From an uncultured Eubacteriales bacterium (GTDB lineage: Bacteria; Bacillota; Clostridia; Oscillospirales; Acutalibacteraceae), in assembly GCA_934444365.1 (NCBI GenBank), contig CAKSCM010000002.1:62001-126000 (forward strand): a stretch of DNA of 64,000 nt, in the 5' to 3' direction. The translations under genes and the position numbers were made by a program. Shown piece after piece: positions 30,035-38,638 of this stretch (its first letter is position 1; every line of letters begins with the position of its first letter). The notes below the pieces were generated by a model. That model had not been told where the DNA came from, did not search any database, and saw nothing but the letters and a program-made list of their open reading frames with translations.

Positions 30035-30140
30035 TCCTGTCTTGCCGGTTGTTTTGCTGCAGCCGGCGGCTTGAACTCATTATTATTTAGCTTAATACAC
30101 CGGTCTTACGTTTTTAAGGCGTACCGGTAAGGAGGAAAAT

Positions 30141-32243
30141 ATGCCAAGACAGGTACCACTGGAATTAACAAGAAACATCGGAATAATGGCGCATATCGAT
30201 GCCGGTAAAACCACCACCACCGAGCGTATTCTTTATTACACCGGTATTAACCATCGCCTCGGCGAGGTGCACGAGGGCGCCGCAACAATGGACTGGATGG
30301 AGCAGGAGCAGGAAAGAGGTATAACCATTACCTCGGCTGCTACCACCTGTTTCTGGAAACCCTCTTATTCAAAGAACAAATACCGTCTTAACATCATAGA
30401 CACTCCGGGACACGTTGACTTCACTGTTGAGGTTGAGCGTTCGCTCAGAGTTCTTGACGGTTCGGTTACCGTTCTTTGCGCAAAGGGCGGCGTTGAGCCC
30501 CAGTCCGAAACAGTATGGCGTCAGGCCGATAAATATCATGTCCCCAGAATGGTCTATGTTAATAAGATGGACATAATGGGTGCCGATTTTTATCGAGTGC
30601 TGTCCATGATGCACGAGCGTCTTAAATGTAACGCCGTTCCCATTCAGCTCCCCATAGGCGCTGAGGATTCTTACAAGGGACTTGTTGACCTTGTTGAGAT
30701 GAAGGCTTACGTTTATTATGACGACCTCGGAACTGATATCCGCGTTGAGGATATCCCCGAGGATATGAAGGATATTTGCGACGAGTATCATGTAAAACTG
30801 CTCGAGTCGGTTGCCGAGCAGGACGATGAGCTCCTTGAAAAATATCTCGGCGGCGAAGAACTGACCATAGACGAGATCAAGCACTGCATACGCAAGGCTA
30901 CCATTGCAAACCACATGGTTCCGGTATGCTGCGGTACTTCCTACAAGAATAAGGGCGTACAGAAGCTGCTCGACGCTATAGTCGATTTTATGCCGTCGCC
31001 TATCGATATCCCCCCGATAAAGGGTATCGATCCCAAGACCGATGAGGAGACCGTACGTCATTCATCGGATGACGAGCCCTTCTCGGCTCTTGCCTTTAAG
31101 ATTGCAACCGACCCGTTTGTCGGAAAGCTCTGCTTCTTCAGAGTGTATTCCGGTAAGGTCAATGCCGGCTCGCAGGTATTCAACCCCGTAAAGCATTGCG
31201 CCGAGAGAATGGGCAGATTGCTTCAGATGCACGCAAACCACCGTCAGGATATCGAGACCTGCTACGCCGGCGACATCGCCGCTGTTGTCGGTCTTAAGAA
31301 TACCACCACCGGTGATACCCTTTGCGAGCAGAACCATCCTGTAATTCTTGAATCGATGGAATTCCCCGAGCCGGTTATAAGGGTTGCAATAGAGCCCAAG
31401 ACCAAGGCAGGCCAGGAGAAGATGATTATAGCTCTCCAGAAGCTCGCCGAAGAGGATCCGACCTTCAAGTTCTACACCGATGAAGAAACCGGACAGACCA
31501 TCATCGCCGGAATGGGCGAGCTGCATCTTGAGATAATAGTCGACCGTCTCATGCGTGAGTTCCACGTTGAGGCCAATGTCGGTAAGCCTCAGGTTGCTTA
31601 TAAAGAGACCATCCGCAAGGCTGCCGATTCCGACTTCAAGTATGCCCGTCAGTCAGGCGGTCACGGCCAGTACGGTCATGTCAAGATCAAGGTCGAGCCC
31701 AACGAGTCCGGAAAAGGATACGAATTCATCAACGCCATCACCGGCGGTGTCATTCCCAAGGAGTACATTCCGGCGGTTGATACCGGTATCAAGGGTGCTA
31801 TGGAATCCGGCGTACTTGCAGGATATCCGGTTGTTGACGTAAAGGTAACCCTTTATGACGGTTCTTATCACGAGGTTGACTCGTCCGAGCTCGCGTTCAA
31901 GCTTGCCGGTTCTATGGCCTTTAAGGAGGCCAGCCGCAAGGCTGATCCCGTTTTGATCGAGCCGATAATGAAGGTCAGCGTAATTGTTCCGGATGAATAC
32001 ACCGGCGACGTTATATCCGACCTTAACTCCCGCCGCGGACAGGTCCTCGGTATGGAGATGCGCACCGGTTCTCAGCAGGTTGACGCTTATGTACCGCTTT
32101 CCGAAATGTTCGGATATGCCACTTCCATGCGTTCCAAGACGCAGGGCCGCGGCCAGTACAGCATGGAGCCCAGCCACTATAACGAGATACCCAAGAGCGT
32201 TCAGGAGAAGATCATCCAGGCTCAGGGCAAAAAAGATCAGTAA
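30141..32243 (+). CDS. fusA: Elongation factor G
   Basis: The GTPase that translocates tRNA-mRNA on the ribosome. The 700-residue protein has G1 AHIDAGKTTTTERILYYTG (about 17-35), G2 ERGITITSAATT, G3 DTPGHVDFT and G4 NKMDIMGADF, then domains II-V (ESGVLAGYPVVDVKVTLYDG in domain IV/V). ATG 30141 has AAGGAGG upstream. It is the typical paralogue with the RGITITSAATT switch, not a tetracycline-protection protein. Confidence 0.98.
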   Translation: MPRQVPLELTRNIGIMAHIDAGKTTTTERILYYTGINHRLGEVHEGAATMDWMEQEQERGITITSAATTCFWKPSYSKNKYRLNIIDTPGHVDFTVEVERSLRVLDGSVTVLCAKGGVEPQSETVWRQADKYHVPRMVYVNKMDIMGADFYRVLSMMHERLKCNAVPIQLPIGAEDSYKGLVDLVEMKAYVYYDDLGTDIRVEDIPEDMKDICDEYHVKLLESVAEQDDELLEKYLGGEELTIDEIKHCIRKATIANHMVPVCCGTSYKNKGVQKLLDAIVDFMPSPIDIPPIKGIDPKTDEETVRHSSDDEPFSALAFKIATDPFVGKLCFFRVYSGKVNAGSQVFNPVKHCAERMGRLLQMHANHRQDIETCYAGDIAAVVGLKNTTTGDTLCEQNHPVILESMEFPEPVIRVAIEPKTKAGQEKMIIALQKLAEEDPTFKFYTDEETGQTIIAGMGELHLEIIVDRLMREFHVEANVGKPQVAYKETIRKAADSDFKYARQSGGHGQYGHVKIKVEPNESGKGYEFINAITGGVIPKEYIPAVDTGIKGAMESGVLAGYPVVDVKVTLYDGSYHEVDSSELAFKLAGSMAFKEASRKADPVLIEPIMKVSVIVPDEYTGDVISDLNSRRGQVLGMEMRTGSQQVDAYVPLSEMFGYATSMRSKTQGRGQYSMEPSHYNEIPKSVQEKIIQAQGKKDQ

Positions 32244-32274
32244 TTAGGGAATTGTGTCCCTTGTAAAAAAACAC

Positions 32275-32303
32275 TTGCTTTTTTCATTGACAATTGGTAA
32301 AAT
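32275..32303 (+). promoter_or_regulatory. Internal promoter for tuf
   Basis: TTGCTT (32275-32280), 17 bp, TAAAAT (32298-32303), in the 125-base gap between fusA and tuf. EF-Tu is needed in large excess over EF-G, and a separate promoter would give that. Confidence 0.6.
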
Positions 32304-32368
32304 GTTAATTGTGCAATGGAATTGATTGCAAACCAGAAAAAGCCTTACATTAAAGGAGGAAAAATAAA

Positions 32369-33574
32369 ATGGCAAAAGAAAAGTTTGACAGAAGTAAGCC
32401 CCATGTTAACATTGGTACTATCGGCCACGTTGACCATGGTAAGACCACCCTTACTGCCGCTATAACCAAGACCCTTTCGGCTATGGGCCTTGCGGAGAAG
32501 GTAGATTTCGAGAACATCGATAAGGCTCCTGAAGAGAGAGAGCGCGGAATTACAATAAACACCGCTCACGTTGAGTATCAGACCGCTAAGCGTCACTATG
32601 CTCACGTTGACTGCCCGGGCCATGCTGACTACATCAAGAACATGATCACCGGTGCTGCTCAGATGGACGGCGCTATCCTTGTTATCGCCGCTACCGACGG
32701 TCCTATGGCTCAGACCAAGGAGCATTTGCTTCTTGCCCGTCAGGTTGGTGTTCCCTATATCGTTGTTTTCATGAACAAATGCGATATGGTTGACGATCCC
32801 GAGCTTCTCGATCTCGTAGAGATGGAGATCCGCGAGACCCTTAACTACTATGACTTCCCCGGTGATGATATTCCCATCATCCGTGGTTCTGCTCTTAAGG
32901 CTCTTGAGTACAACGGCGGCGATCCTGCTCATGCTGAGGAGTGCAAGTGCATTCTCGAGCTCATGGATGCTGTTGATAACTACATCCCCACCCCCGACCG
33001 CAAGGCCGATCAGCCCTTCCTTATGCCTGTTGAGGACGTTATGACCATCACCGGACGTGGTACTGTTGCCACCGGTCGTGTTGAGCGTGGACAGCTTAAG
33101 GTCGGCGAGGAAGTTGAAATAGTCGGTCTTACCGATGAAAAACGCAAGGTCGTTGTTACCGGTATCGAAATGTTCCGCAAGACCCTCGACTATGCCGAGG
33201 CCGGCGACAACATCGGTGCCCTTCTCCGTGGTGTACAGCGCAATGAGATCGAGCGCGGCCAGGTTCTTGCCAAGCCCGACTCCATCCATCCCCACACCAA
33301 GTTCCGCGGCCAGGTTTACGTTCTGTCCAAGGATGAAGGCGGCCGTCATACTCCGTTCTTCAACAACTATCGTCCGCAGTTCTATTTCCGTACTACCGAC
33401 GTTACCGGTGTTATCTCCCTTGACGACGGTGTAGAGATGTGCATGCCTGGCGATAACGTTGAGATGAACGTTGAGCTCATCACCCCGATCGCTATCGAAG
33501 TCGGTCTTCGCTTCGCTATCCGCGAGGGCGGCCGTACTGTTGGTTCGGGCGTTGTTACCGCTATCAACGAATAA
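32369..33574 (+). CDS. tuf: Elongation factor Tu
   Basis: Delivers aminoacyl-tRNA to the ribosome. The 401-residue protein carries G1 GHVDHGKTTLTAAITKTLS, RGITINTAHVEY (with the effector-loop threonine), G3 DCPGHADYIKNMITGA with catalytic His, and G4 MNKCDMVD. The family C-terminus REGGRTVGSGVVTAI is intact. ATG 32369 has AAAGGAGG upstream. Only 22 bases separate its stop from the FMN riboswitch, and no terminator lies between. Confidence 0.99.
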   Translation: MAKEKFDRSKPHVNIGTIGHVDHGKTTLTAAITKTLSAMGLAEKVDFENIDKAPEERERGITINTAHVEYQTAKRHYAHVDCPGHADYIKNMITGAAQMDGAILVIAATDGPMAQTKEHLLLARQVGVPYIVVFMNKCDMVDDPELLDLVEMEIRETLNYYDFPGDDIPIIRGSALKALEYNGGDPAHAEECKCILELMDAVDNYIPTPDRKADQPFLMPVEDVMTITGRGTVATGRVERGQLKVGEEVEIVGLTDEKRKVVVTGIEMFRKTLDYAEAGDNIGALLRGVQRNEIERGQVLAKPDSIHPHTKFRGQVYVLSKDEGGRHTPFFNNYRPQFYFRTTDVTGVISLDDGVEMCMPGDNVEMNVELITPIAIEVGLRFAIREGGRTVGSGVVTAINE

Positions 33575-33596
33575 TTGCCATACAATTTAATATAAT

Positions 33597-33738
33597 GATT
33601 TCGGGGCGGGGTGCAATTCCCCACCGGCGGTATACGGCCGATGTTTCCGGCCGCAAAGCCCGCGAGCAGGCTCGTTTTACGACCCTGCAGATTCGGTGAG
33701 ATTCCGAAGCCGACGGTACAGTCCGGAGGAGAGAAATC
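33597..33738 (+). promoter_or_regulatory. FMN riboswitch (RFN element)
   Basis: All conserved blocks are present in order: TCGGGGCGGGGTGCAATTCC, CCACCGGCGGT, GCCCGCGAGC, GATTCGGTGAGATTCCG, AAGCCGACGGTACAGTCCGG and AGGAGAGAAA. P1 is GATTTC (33597-33602) with GAAATC (33733-33738). FMN binding favours the terminator at 33769 and so lowers expression of the riboflavin transporter downstream. Confidence 0.97.
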
Positions 33739-33768
33739 TTTATACTTGGCTTTTATGCCGGATTAAGA

Positions 33769-33802
33769 AAGGTCCCCGTGTTTTGCATGGGGATCTTTTT
33801 TG
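33769..33802 (+). terminator. Terminator of the FMN riboswitch
   Basis: AGGTCCCCGTG and CATGGGGATCT form the stem around TTTTG, followed by TTTTTT. It is the riboswitch expression platform and probably also the end of most tuf transcripts. Confidence 0.9.
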
Positions 33803-34091
33803 TTACCGATTTTATAAGGTGCTGCACCTGTAGAGGTGAAAATGGCAAAAAGCATATTTTTGGCCGGACGGATCTGTTCGAATCAGTTACAGCACAAGGT
33901 AAAACGCTCAAGTATTGGATTTGTTATCATCGATACCGATAAGAGGCGGATGAAAAAATTGATTGTACGATCACTGAATTCGCACCGTTGTCATATTTTA
34001 ATTTTGGAGTTTTTAAAATAACGAGGGTGTATTCGAGACGAATGCACCTCGCGCAAAATTTGAGAATTTTTTATAAGGTCGGTAATACATT

Positions 34092-34685
34092 ATGCAACAA
34101 AAAAATAAGATTAATCTGTATCGGATGACCGTATGCGGTATGATGGCCGCACTGTCGGTCGTGCTTGTAATACTTGTTCATTTCCCTATAATTCCGGCGG
34201 CCCCTTATCTTGAGTACGACGCGGCCGACATTCCCGTTTTAATTACCGCCTTTGCGGTAGGGCCGGTTTCGGGTATGGCAGTGCTCTTCGTGGTTTCGCT
34301 TGTTCAGGCATTTTTGCTCGGAGGAAACGGTATTATAGGGTTTGTTATGCACTTTGCCGCAAGTGGATTTCTGGTGCTTATCTCATCACTGATCTATCGC
34401 CGCAAAAAAAATCTTTCGTCGCTTATAATCGGTCTTGCTTTGGGAAGTCTTGTTATGACGGCAGCGATGATACCGCTGAACATTATATTTACTCCGATTC
34501 TTTTTTCGACGCCGGTTGAGGCCGTAGTAAAGCTTGTAATACCGGTGCTGATCCCCTTCAACCTTATAAAGTCGGTTGCGAATTCTGTAATATCCTTTGC
34601 GGTCTACTCGGCAGTCAAAAGGCCGATAAGCGCCTTCGTAAAACGATATCTTCCCGAAAATGAGGACCGGCACTCCGATGTGTAA
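34092..34685 (+). CDS. ribU: Riboflavin ECF transporter S component RibU
   Basis: The substrate-binding membrane subunit of an energy-coupling-factor riboflavin importer; it works with a shared EcfAA'T module encoded elsewhere. The 197-residue protein has about six transmembrane helices and the family-typical LEYDAADIPVLITAFAVGP and SLVQAFLLGGNGIIGFVMHF segments. Identity is confirmed by the FMN riboswitch 350 bases upstream. ATG 34092. It ends near the first copy of the repeat element. Confidence 0.93.
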   Translation: MQQKNKINLYRMTVCGMMAALSVVLVILVHFPIIPAAPYLEYDAADIPVLITAFAVGPVSGMAVLFVVSLVQAFLLGGNGIIGFVMHFAASGFLVLISSLIYRRKKNLSSLIIGLALGSLVMTAAMIPLNIIFTPILFSTPVEAVVKLVIPVLIPFNLIKSVANSVISFAVYSAVKRPISAFVKRYLPENEDRHSDV

Positions 34686-34832
34686 GGGATATGTGAATTT
34701 ATAAGAAGAAAAGATCTTGAAAAAATCGACAAAAGTGAGATTGATGCTACAATAAAAAACTACCGGGCTATTCATATGTCCACGGCAAACGATTCCGAGC
34801 CCTATATAGTAAATGTAAATTTCGAAGCATAA
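34686..34832 (+). other. Protein-like open stretch continuing the ribU frame
   Basis: Directly after the ribU stop, 48 codons remain open in the same frame up to TAA at 34830-34832. The translation (RRKDLEKIDKSEIDATIKNY, then RAIHMSTANDSEPYIVNVNF) looks like real protein, but there is no good start codon. It may be the tail of a decayed gene joined here by deletion. Confidence 0.3.
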
Positions 34833-34856
34833 AAAAGAGGGCGAAAATAAATAATA

Positions 34857-35118
34857 TTTTATTGTTTCGGAAACCACCGGCTATGCCGGTGGAGGCATCC
34901 CGTAAAAAAAAGCTTTAGCTTCAAGCATCGAGCGAAGCGAGTCGAGAATAACAATCCAAAAAATTCGTATGCACTCGATAAAAACGCCTGATGCCCGTTT
35001 ACGGGCGGCGGGGCATTTGATGCAAGTGAAAAATCATTCAGTGCATCTTTAGATGCCAGCCGGTAAAAAGCCCTTCTAGGGCTTAATCAAGCCGCCGGCT
35101 TAGCCGGCGGTCATGACT
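34857..35118 (+). repeat. 262-bp palindrome-rich element, copy 1
   Basis: Identical to 54289-54549 except for one extra A in an A run. It starts TTTTATTGTTTCGG and ends CGGCGGTCATGACT. A perfect hairpin lies near each end: CCACCGGCTATGCCGGTGG on the left and CCGCCGGCTTAGCCGGCGG on the right. Inside are AAGCTTTAGCTT, CCCGTTTACGGG, GATGCA...TGCATC and AAGCCCTTCTAGGGCTT. No inverted terminal repeats and no gene. Sub-terminal hairpins with different ends are typical of IS200/IS605-type single-strand transposons, so this is probably a non-autonomous derivative. Confidence 0.85.
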
Positions 35119-35611
35119 TTTACAGTGCGAATGACGGTAGGAAAATAGGCAGCTGAGGTAAAATCCTCGCGTTTGCTTGTCTTGCGAGTGTTCGGCAGAG
35201 CTTAAAAATGCTCAGACGGCCTGCGAGCGTTCATATGCATATGAGTGCACAGTTGCAGCGGGTACGGTGCATACGGTAAAAGAGCTTAAAGAAAAAAGCG
35301 AGATGTCCGGCTTTGCTTACAAAGCACCAGACAGACCGGGATTTTTGAAATTTCTCCAAAAAAACACAAAATGTTCTTGTAGGGAGAATTGTTGTCGAAT
35401 AGATTGCGGCCGAGCACCACGGGTGGATTTTTATAAATGCGGATGTTTGCGACTGCCGATTTCGGCAGACGGGAAGGGCAGGAGATAATCCAACAACCGA
35501 TAAGGCAGAACCGACATTCCCAGCGTTATTGAGTACATGTAATAAATGACCAAGCTTATAACGTATGAACCGCTGACTAAAGCCGAAAAAGAAACTCAAT
35601 CGAATAAACAG
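35119..35611. other. Remnant-like interval between repeat and ABC operon
   Basis: No gene I can support. A 103-codon frame at 35177-35488 is cysteine-rich, has no ribosome binding site and matches nothing I know; a short in-frame stretch near 35547 reads MTKLITYEPLTKAEKE. It may be debris of a former mobile gene next to the repeat. Confidence 0.4.
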
Positions 35612-35651
35612 AAAAAACACCGTGCATTGATTATCTGCACGGTGTTTTTTT
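35612..35651 (-). terminator. Bidirectional terminator after the lysine ABC operon
   Basis: ACACCGTGCA and TGCACGGTGT form a perfect 10-bp stem with T tracts on both strands. Confidence 0.9.
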
Positions 35652-35693
35652 AAACTTTTTGAGCTTTGTATTGAATTTTGCTGTATGGGTTTA

Positions 35694-36434
35694 TTACTGT
35701 GAAAGGAATCGGGTCAAAAACTCGCGTGTTTTCGGGTTTTTAGGATTTTCGAAAATCTCTTTCGGAGTGCCCTCCTCGGCAATGACTCCGTCGGCCATAA
35801 ACACAACCTTGGAGGAAACGTCGCGGGCAAAGGCCATTTCGTGGGTCACCACTATCATGGTAAGTCCGTCGTTCGCAAGATCGCGCATTACCGAGAGAAC
35901 CTCGCCGACCATCTGGGGATCGAGGGCGCTTGTCGGTTCGTCAAAAAGCAGTACCTCGGGCTCCATCGCAAGAGCACGGGCGATGGCCACGCGCTGCTTT
36001 TGTCCGCCTGAAAGCTGGGCCGGTTTCGCGTTTATGTAGGGTTCCATACCGACCTTTTTAAGGTATTCCATGGCGATTTTTTCGGCTTCGCTGTGAGAGC
36101 GCTTTAAAACGGCCGTTTGTCCGGTTATGCAGTTTGAAAGCACCGTCATATTGTTGAAGAGATTAAAGCTTTGAAAAACCATTCCTACCTTCGCACGGTA
36201 ACGGGAAAGGTTAACCCCTTGCGAGGTTATGTCCTGCCCGTGATAAAGGGTCTCTCCCGAGGTGGGGGTTTCAAGGCGGTTTATGCAGCGGAGCATAGTG
36301 CTTTTTCCCGAACCGGAGGCACCGATTATGCTGAGCACCTCGCCCTTTTCAACGCTTAAATTTATGTCGCGGAGAACAACATTTTCGCCGAACTGCTTTT
36401 GCAGGTGTTTAAGCTCGATTATTTTTTCAGACAT
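35694..36434 (-). CDS. Amino-acid (lysine) ABC transporter, ATP-binding protein
   Basis: The 246-residue ATPase of a polar amino-acid importer of the GlnQ/HisP type. Walker A is GASGSGKST (about 37-45), the signature is LSGGQKQRVAIARAL, Walker B is VLLFDEPTSALDP, and the switch histidine is in IVVTHEM. The start is ATG 36434, 3 bases after the permease gene. Last gene of the three-gene operon whose lysine riboswitch points to lysine as substrate. Confidence 0.95.
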   Translation of the reverse strand: MSEKIIELKHLQKQFGENVVLRDINLSVEKGEVLSIIGASGSGKSTMLRCINRLETPTSGETLYHGQDITSQGVNLSRYRAKVGMVFQSFNLFNNMTVLSNCITGQTAVLKRSHSEAEKIAMEYLKKVGMEPYINAKPAQLSGGQKQRVAIARALAMEPEVLLFDEPTSALDPQMVGEVLSVMRDLANDGLTMIVVTHEMAFARDVSSKVVFMADGVIAEEGTPKEIFENPKNPKTREFLTRFLSQ

Positions 36435-36437
36435 GCT

Positions 36438-37199
36438 TTAAACCCCCTTTTTAACGTGGATTTCAGATTCGAAATCGCTTTGCGAGCCGAATACAATGTA
36501 GCTGTCGTTTCCGTCCATCTTGCGCTCGGCAAGGCGGAGCAGTCGGCTGACCGTAAAGGTAAGCACAAAGTATATTACGGCGCATATAACGTATGCCGGT
36601 ACAAATTGAGCATAGGCGCCGCCGGCCATTTTCGACATGAACATGAGCTCGGTTATGGAGATAACGCTGAGCACCGAGCTGTCCTTGATGTTAACGATGA
36701 ATTCGTTACCGATAGAGGGCATGGTGTTGCGTATCGCCTGGGGAAGAATTATGCGGATCATGGCCTGGAAATGGGTCATGCCGAGGGCTTGAGCTCCCTC
36801 AAACTGTCCTTTATCTACCGAGATTATTCCGCCGCGGACTATTTCCGCCATATAAGCTCCGGTGTTTATAAATATGATTATAATGGCAGAGAGCAGCGGC
36901 TCCATGTTCATTTTTGCAAACAGGCTGTAGTGGATAATGAGCGCCTGAACAAGCATCGGTGTGCCGCGCATGACCTCGATATAGACGTTAAGAATAACGT
37001 TTACTATTTTCAGCAGGACCCGCTTTACGGGCTTTGTTCCCTTTTCGGTCGGTATAGTGCGAACCACGGCTATGGCAAGGCCGATTATAAATCCGATAAG
37101 GGTGCCGGCTATGGCCATAACAAGGGTGTAGCCGGTGCCCTTTAAAAACTGCAGAAAGTATTCGGAGAGAATTTTACCTATCCAATCAAAAAAACTCAT
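36438..37199 (-). CDS. Amino-acid (lysine) ABC transporter, permease
   Basis: The 253-residue membrane subunit of the HisMQ family. About five transmembrane helices are visible, and the coupling-helix EAA motif is GAQALGMTHFQAMIRIILPQ with AIRNTMPSIGNE following. The N-terminus WIGKILSEYFLQFLKGTGYT is characteristic of polar amino-acid permeases. It is translated between the binding protein and the ATPase; a single permease gene implies a homodimer. Confidence 0.95.
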   Translation of the reverse strand: MSFFDWIGKILSEYFLQFLKGTGYTLVMAIAGTLIGFIIGLAIAVVRTIPTEKGTKPVKRVLLKIVNVILNVYIEVMRGTPMLVQALIIHYSLFAKMNMEPLLSAIIIIFINTGAYMAEIVRGGIISVDKGQFEGAQALGMTHFQAMIRIILPQAIRNTMPSIGNEFIVNIKDSSVLSVISITELMFMSKMAGGAYAQFVPAYVICAVIYFVLTFTVSRLLRLAERKMDGNDSYIVFGSQSDFESEIHVKKGV

Positions 37200-37233
37200 A
37201 GCAATCCTCTGTTAAATCTTGGTCGGCTTTAAA

Positions 37234-38091
37234 TTATTCGCCGGCAGGCTGACGCTCTATTGCGCCGTCCATGAGCTTTTCGCGCTCGTCCTTTGAAATT
37301 CCCGAAAGGGTGGTGTTGATCTTTTCGGTAAGATCGCTGTTCTTGCGGACGCCTATGCTGATGGAGGAGTCGGCCGGATCACAGGTGAATCCGTTTTCCT
37401 TTGAGAACTCTATGTAGGTGAATTCGGGATGGGAAGCAACGGCCGAAACGGCGCCGGGCTTTTCGCAGACATAGCCGTCAACTGCACCGGAGGAAAGGGC
37501 CTGAATAAGGGCCGCGAAATCCTCAAGAGCGGTCTGCTTGTTTACTCCTTCGATCTGATCGATTACCTTGTAGTGGAAGGTGTTGAGCTGACCGGTTATT
37601 TTAGCGCCGGAAAAGTCGGATATCTTGGTGGCGGAGGCATAGGCCGAGTCCTTTTTTACCACCATTACGAGGTTGCTGTCATAGTAGGTATCGGTAAAGT
37701 CAATGCTGAGCTTGCGTTCCTCGGTGGGGCTCATGCCGGCGATTATAAGATCGATCTGTCCGCTGTCGAGGGCGGAGAGCAGTCCGTTCCACTCAATGGG
37801 CTTTATCTCAAGGGAAACGCCGAGGGAATCGGCAACCTTTTTGGCTATCTGGATATCGTATCCGTCGGCATAAAGACCGTCCTGTACCTTTACGGTGTAT
37901 TCGTTTTCGCTTGTCTGCGACCAGTTGTAGGGCGCGTAGGCGCATTCCATTCCAACGGTTATTTTGCCGGCTGATTTTACCTTTTCAAGGTCGCTTGCTT
38001 TGGTGTCCGAATTACCGCCGCATCCGGCAAAGGACAAACACACAAGCGTAAGGGCAATTACCATGCACAGTGTCTTTTTTACGATGTTCAT
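37234..38091 (-). CDS. Lysine ABC transporter, substrate-binding lipoprotein
   Basis: A 285-residue SBP_bac_3 family lipoprotein anchored outside the membrane. The signal peptide ends in the lipobox SFAGC (Cys24 from this start), followed by a Gly/Ser/Asp linker; the mature part has KITVGMECAYAPYNW, DGYDIQIAKKVADSLGV and IIAGMSPTEERKLSIDFTDT, all typical. I prefer ATG 38091, ten bases after GGAGA, to GTG 38098-38100, which touches the ribosome binding site. First gene of the operon, directly behind a lysine riboswitch, so lysine is the expected ligand. Confidence 0.95.
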   Translation of the reverse strand: MNIVKKTLCMVIALTLVCLSFAGCGGNSDTKASDLEKVKSAGKITVGMECAYAPYNWSQTSENEYTVKVQDGLYADGYDIQIAKKVADSLGVSLEIKPIEWNGLLSALDSGQIDLIIAGMSPTEERKLSIDFTDTYYDSNLVMVVKKDSAYASATKISDFSGAKITGQLNTFHYKVIDQIEGVNKQTALEDFAALIQALSSGAVDGYVCEKPGAVSAVASHPEFTYIEFSKENGFTCDPADSSISIGVRKNSDLTEKINTTLSGISKDEREKLMDGAIERQPAGE

Positions 38092-38111
38092 TTTTCTCAC
38101 ATCTCCATAAA

Positions 38112-38148
38112 AATATTAAAGCCTGCGACCCGATCGGTATCGCAGGCT
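38112..38148 (-). terminator. Terminator of the lysine riboswitch
   Basis: AGCCTGCGA and TCGCAGGCT form a perfect 9-bp stem on the minus strand, followed by TTAATATTTTT. This is the expression platform upstream of the binding-protein gene. Confidence 0.85.
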
Positions 38149-38178
38149 AACTAAAGCTTATAACTTTTTATCGGCCGT

Positions 38179-38346
38179 TGATAGCTCTCCACATAAAAAT
38201 GTGACAGTACCGTGCCTGTTCGGCAAGGTCCCAGCTCATCCTCCGGCGGCAACCGTAAAATAAACTTCGGCGAAAGAGCCTTTCCTCACGGCCGCCTTTG
38301 CCGGGCATAATGGCCTGAGTAATAATCGCTTTCGCATCCTCTATCA
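38179..38346 (-). promoter_or_regulatory. Lysine riboswitch (L box)
   Basis: On the minus strand the conserved order is TGATAGAGGATGCGA, then GAGGAAAGG, CGCCGAAG, GAGCTGGGACC, GGTACTGTCAC and TGTGGAGAGCTATCA. P1 is TGATAG (38341-38346) with CTATCA (38179-38184). Lysine binding should favour the terminator and switch off the importer. Confidence 0.97.
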
Positions 38347-38370
38347 GGTGCTTATATTGACTTTACATGC

Positions 38371-38399
38371 ATTATAAGATCAAAAACCGGATTTGTCAA
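38371..38399 (-). promoter_or_regulatory. Promoter of the lysine ABC operon
   Basis: Consensus TTGACA (38394-38399), 17 bp, consensus TATAAT (38371-38376) on the minus strand, 25 bases before the riboswitch. Confidence 0.9.
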
Positions 38400-38638
38400 T
38401 AGTGCCGGCTTATAAGGGTGAAAATTTTTGCATTTTTGCCGGTTTTTTAAAAGGTTTTATACCTCTTAGCATAGAAGATTGCCGAAAAAAGCGGAAAAAC
38501 CGTCCTGTTTTTGCACCCGGACGTCCGTTTTATGTTAAAAAATCCTTGTCGAAGCCGTATCAAAAAAGTCTTTCCGGCGGAAGCGCCGCCACCGCTTGTC
38601 TTCGCTTTATATGTTTATTGCAGGATGTATTATCGGCT

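Noticed and set aside
33842..34021. Small gene between the FMN riboswitch and ribU (about 59 codons)
   Set aside because: It has a fair AGAGGTG ribosome binding site, but the composition is not convincing and no family is recognised. It lies in the leader region of ribU.
35177..35488. Cysteine-rich 103-codon open frame after repeat copy 1
   Set aside because: No ribosome binding site and no regular cysteine motif; more likely debris than a gene.
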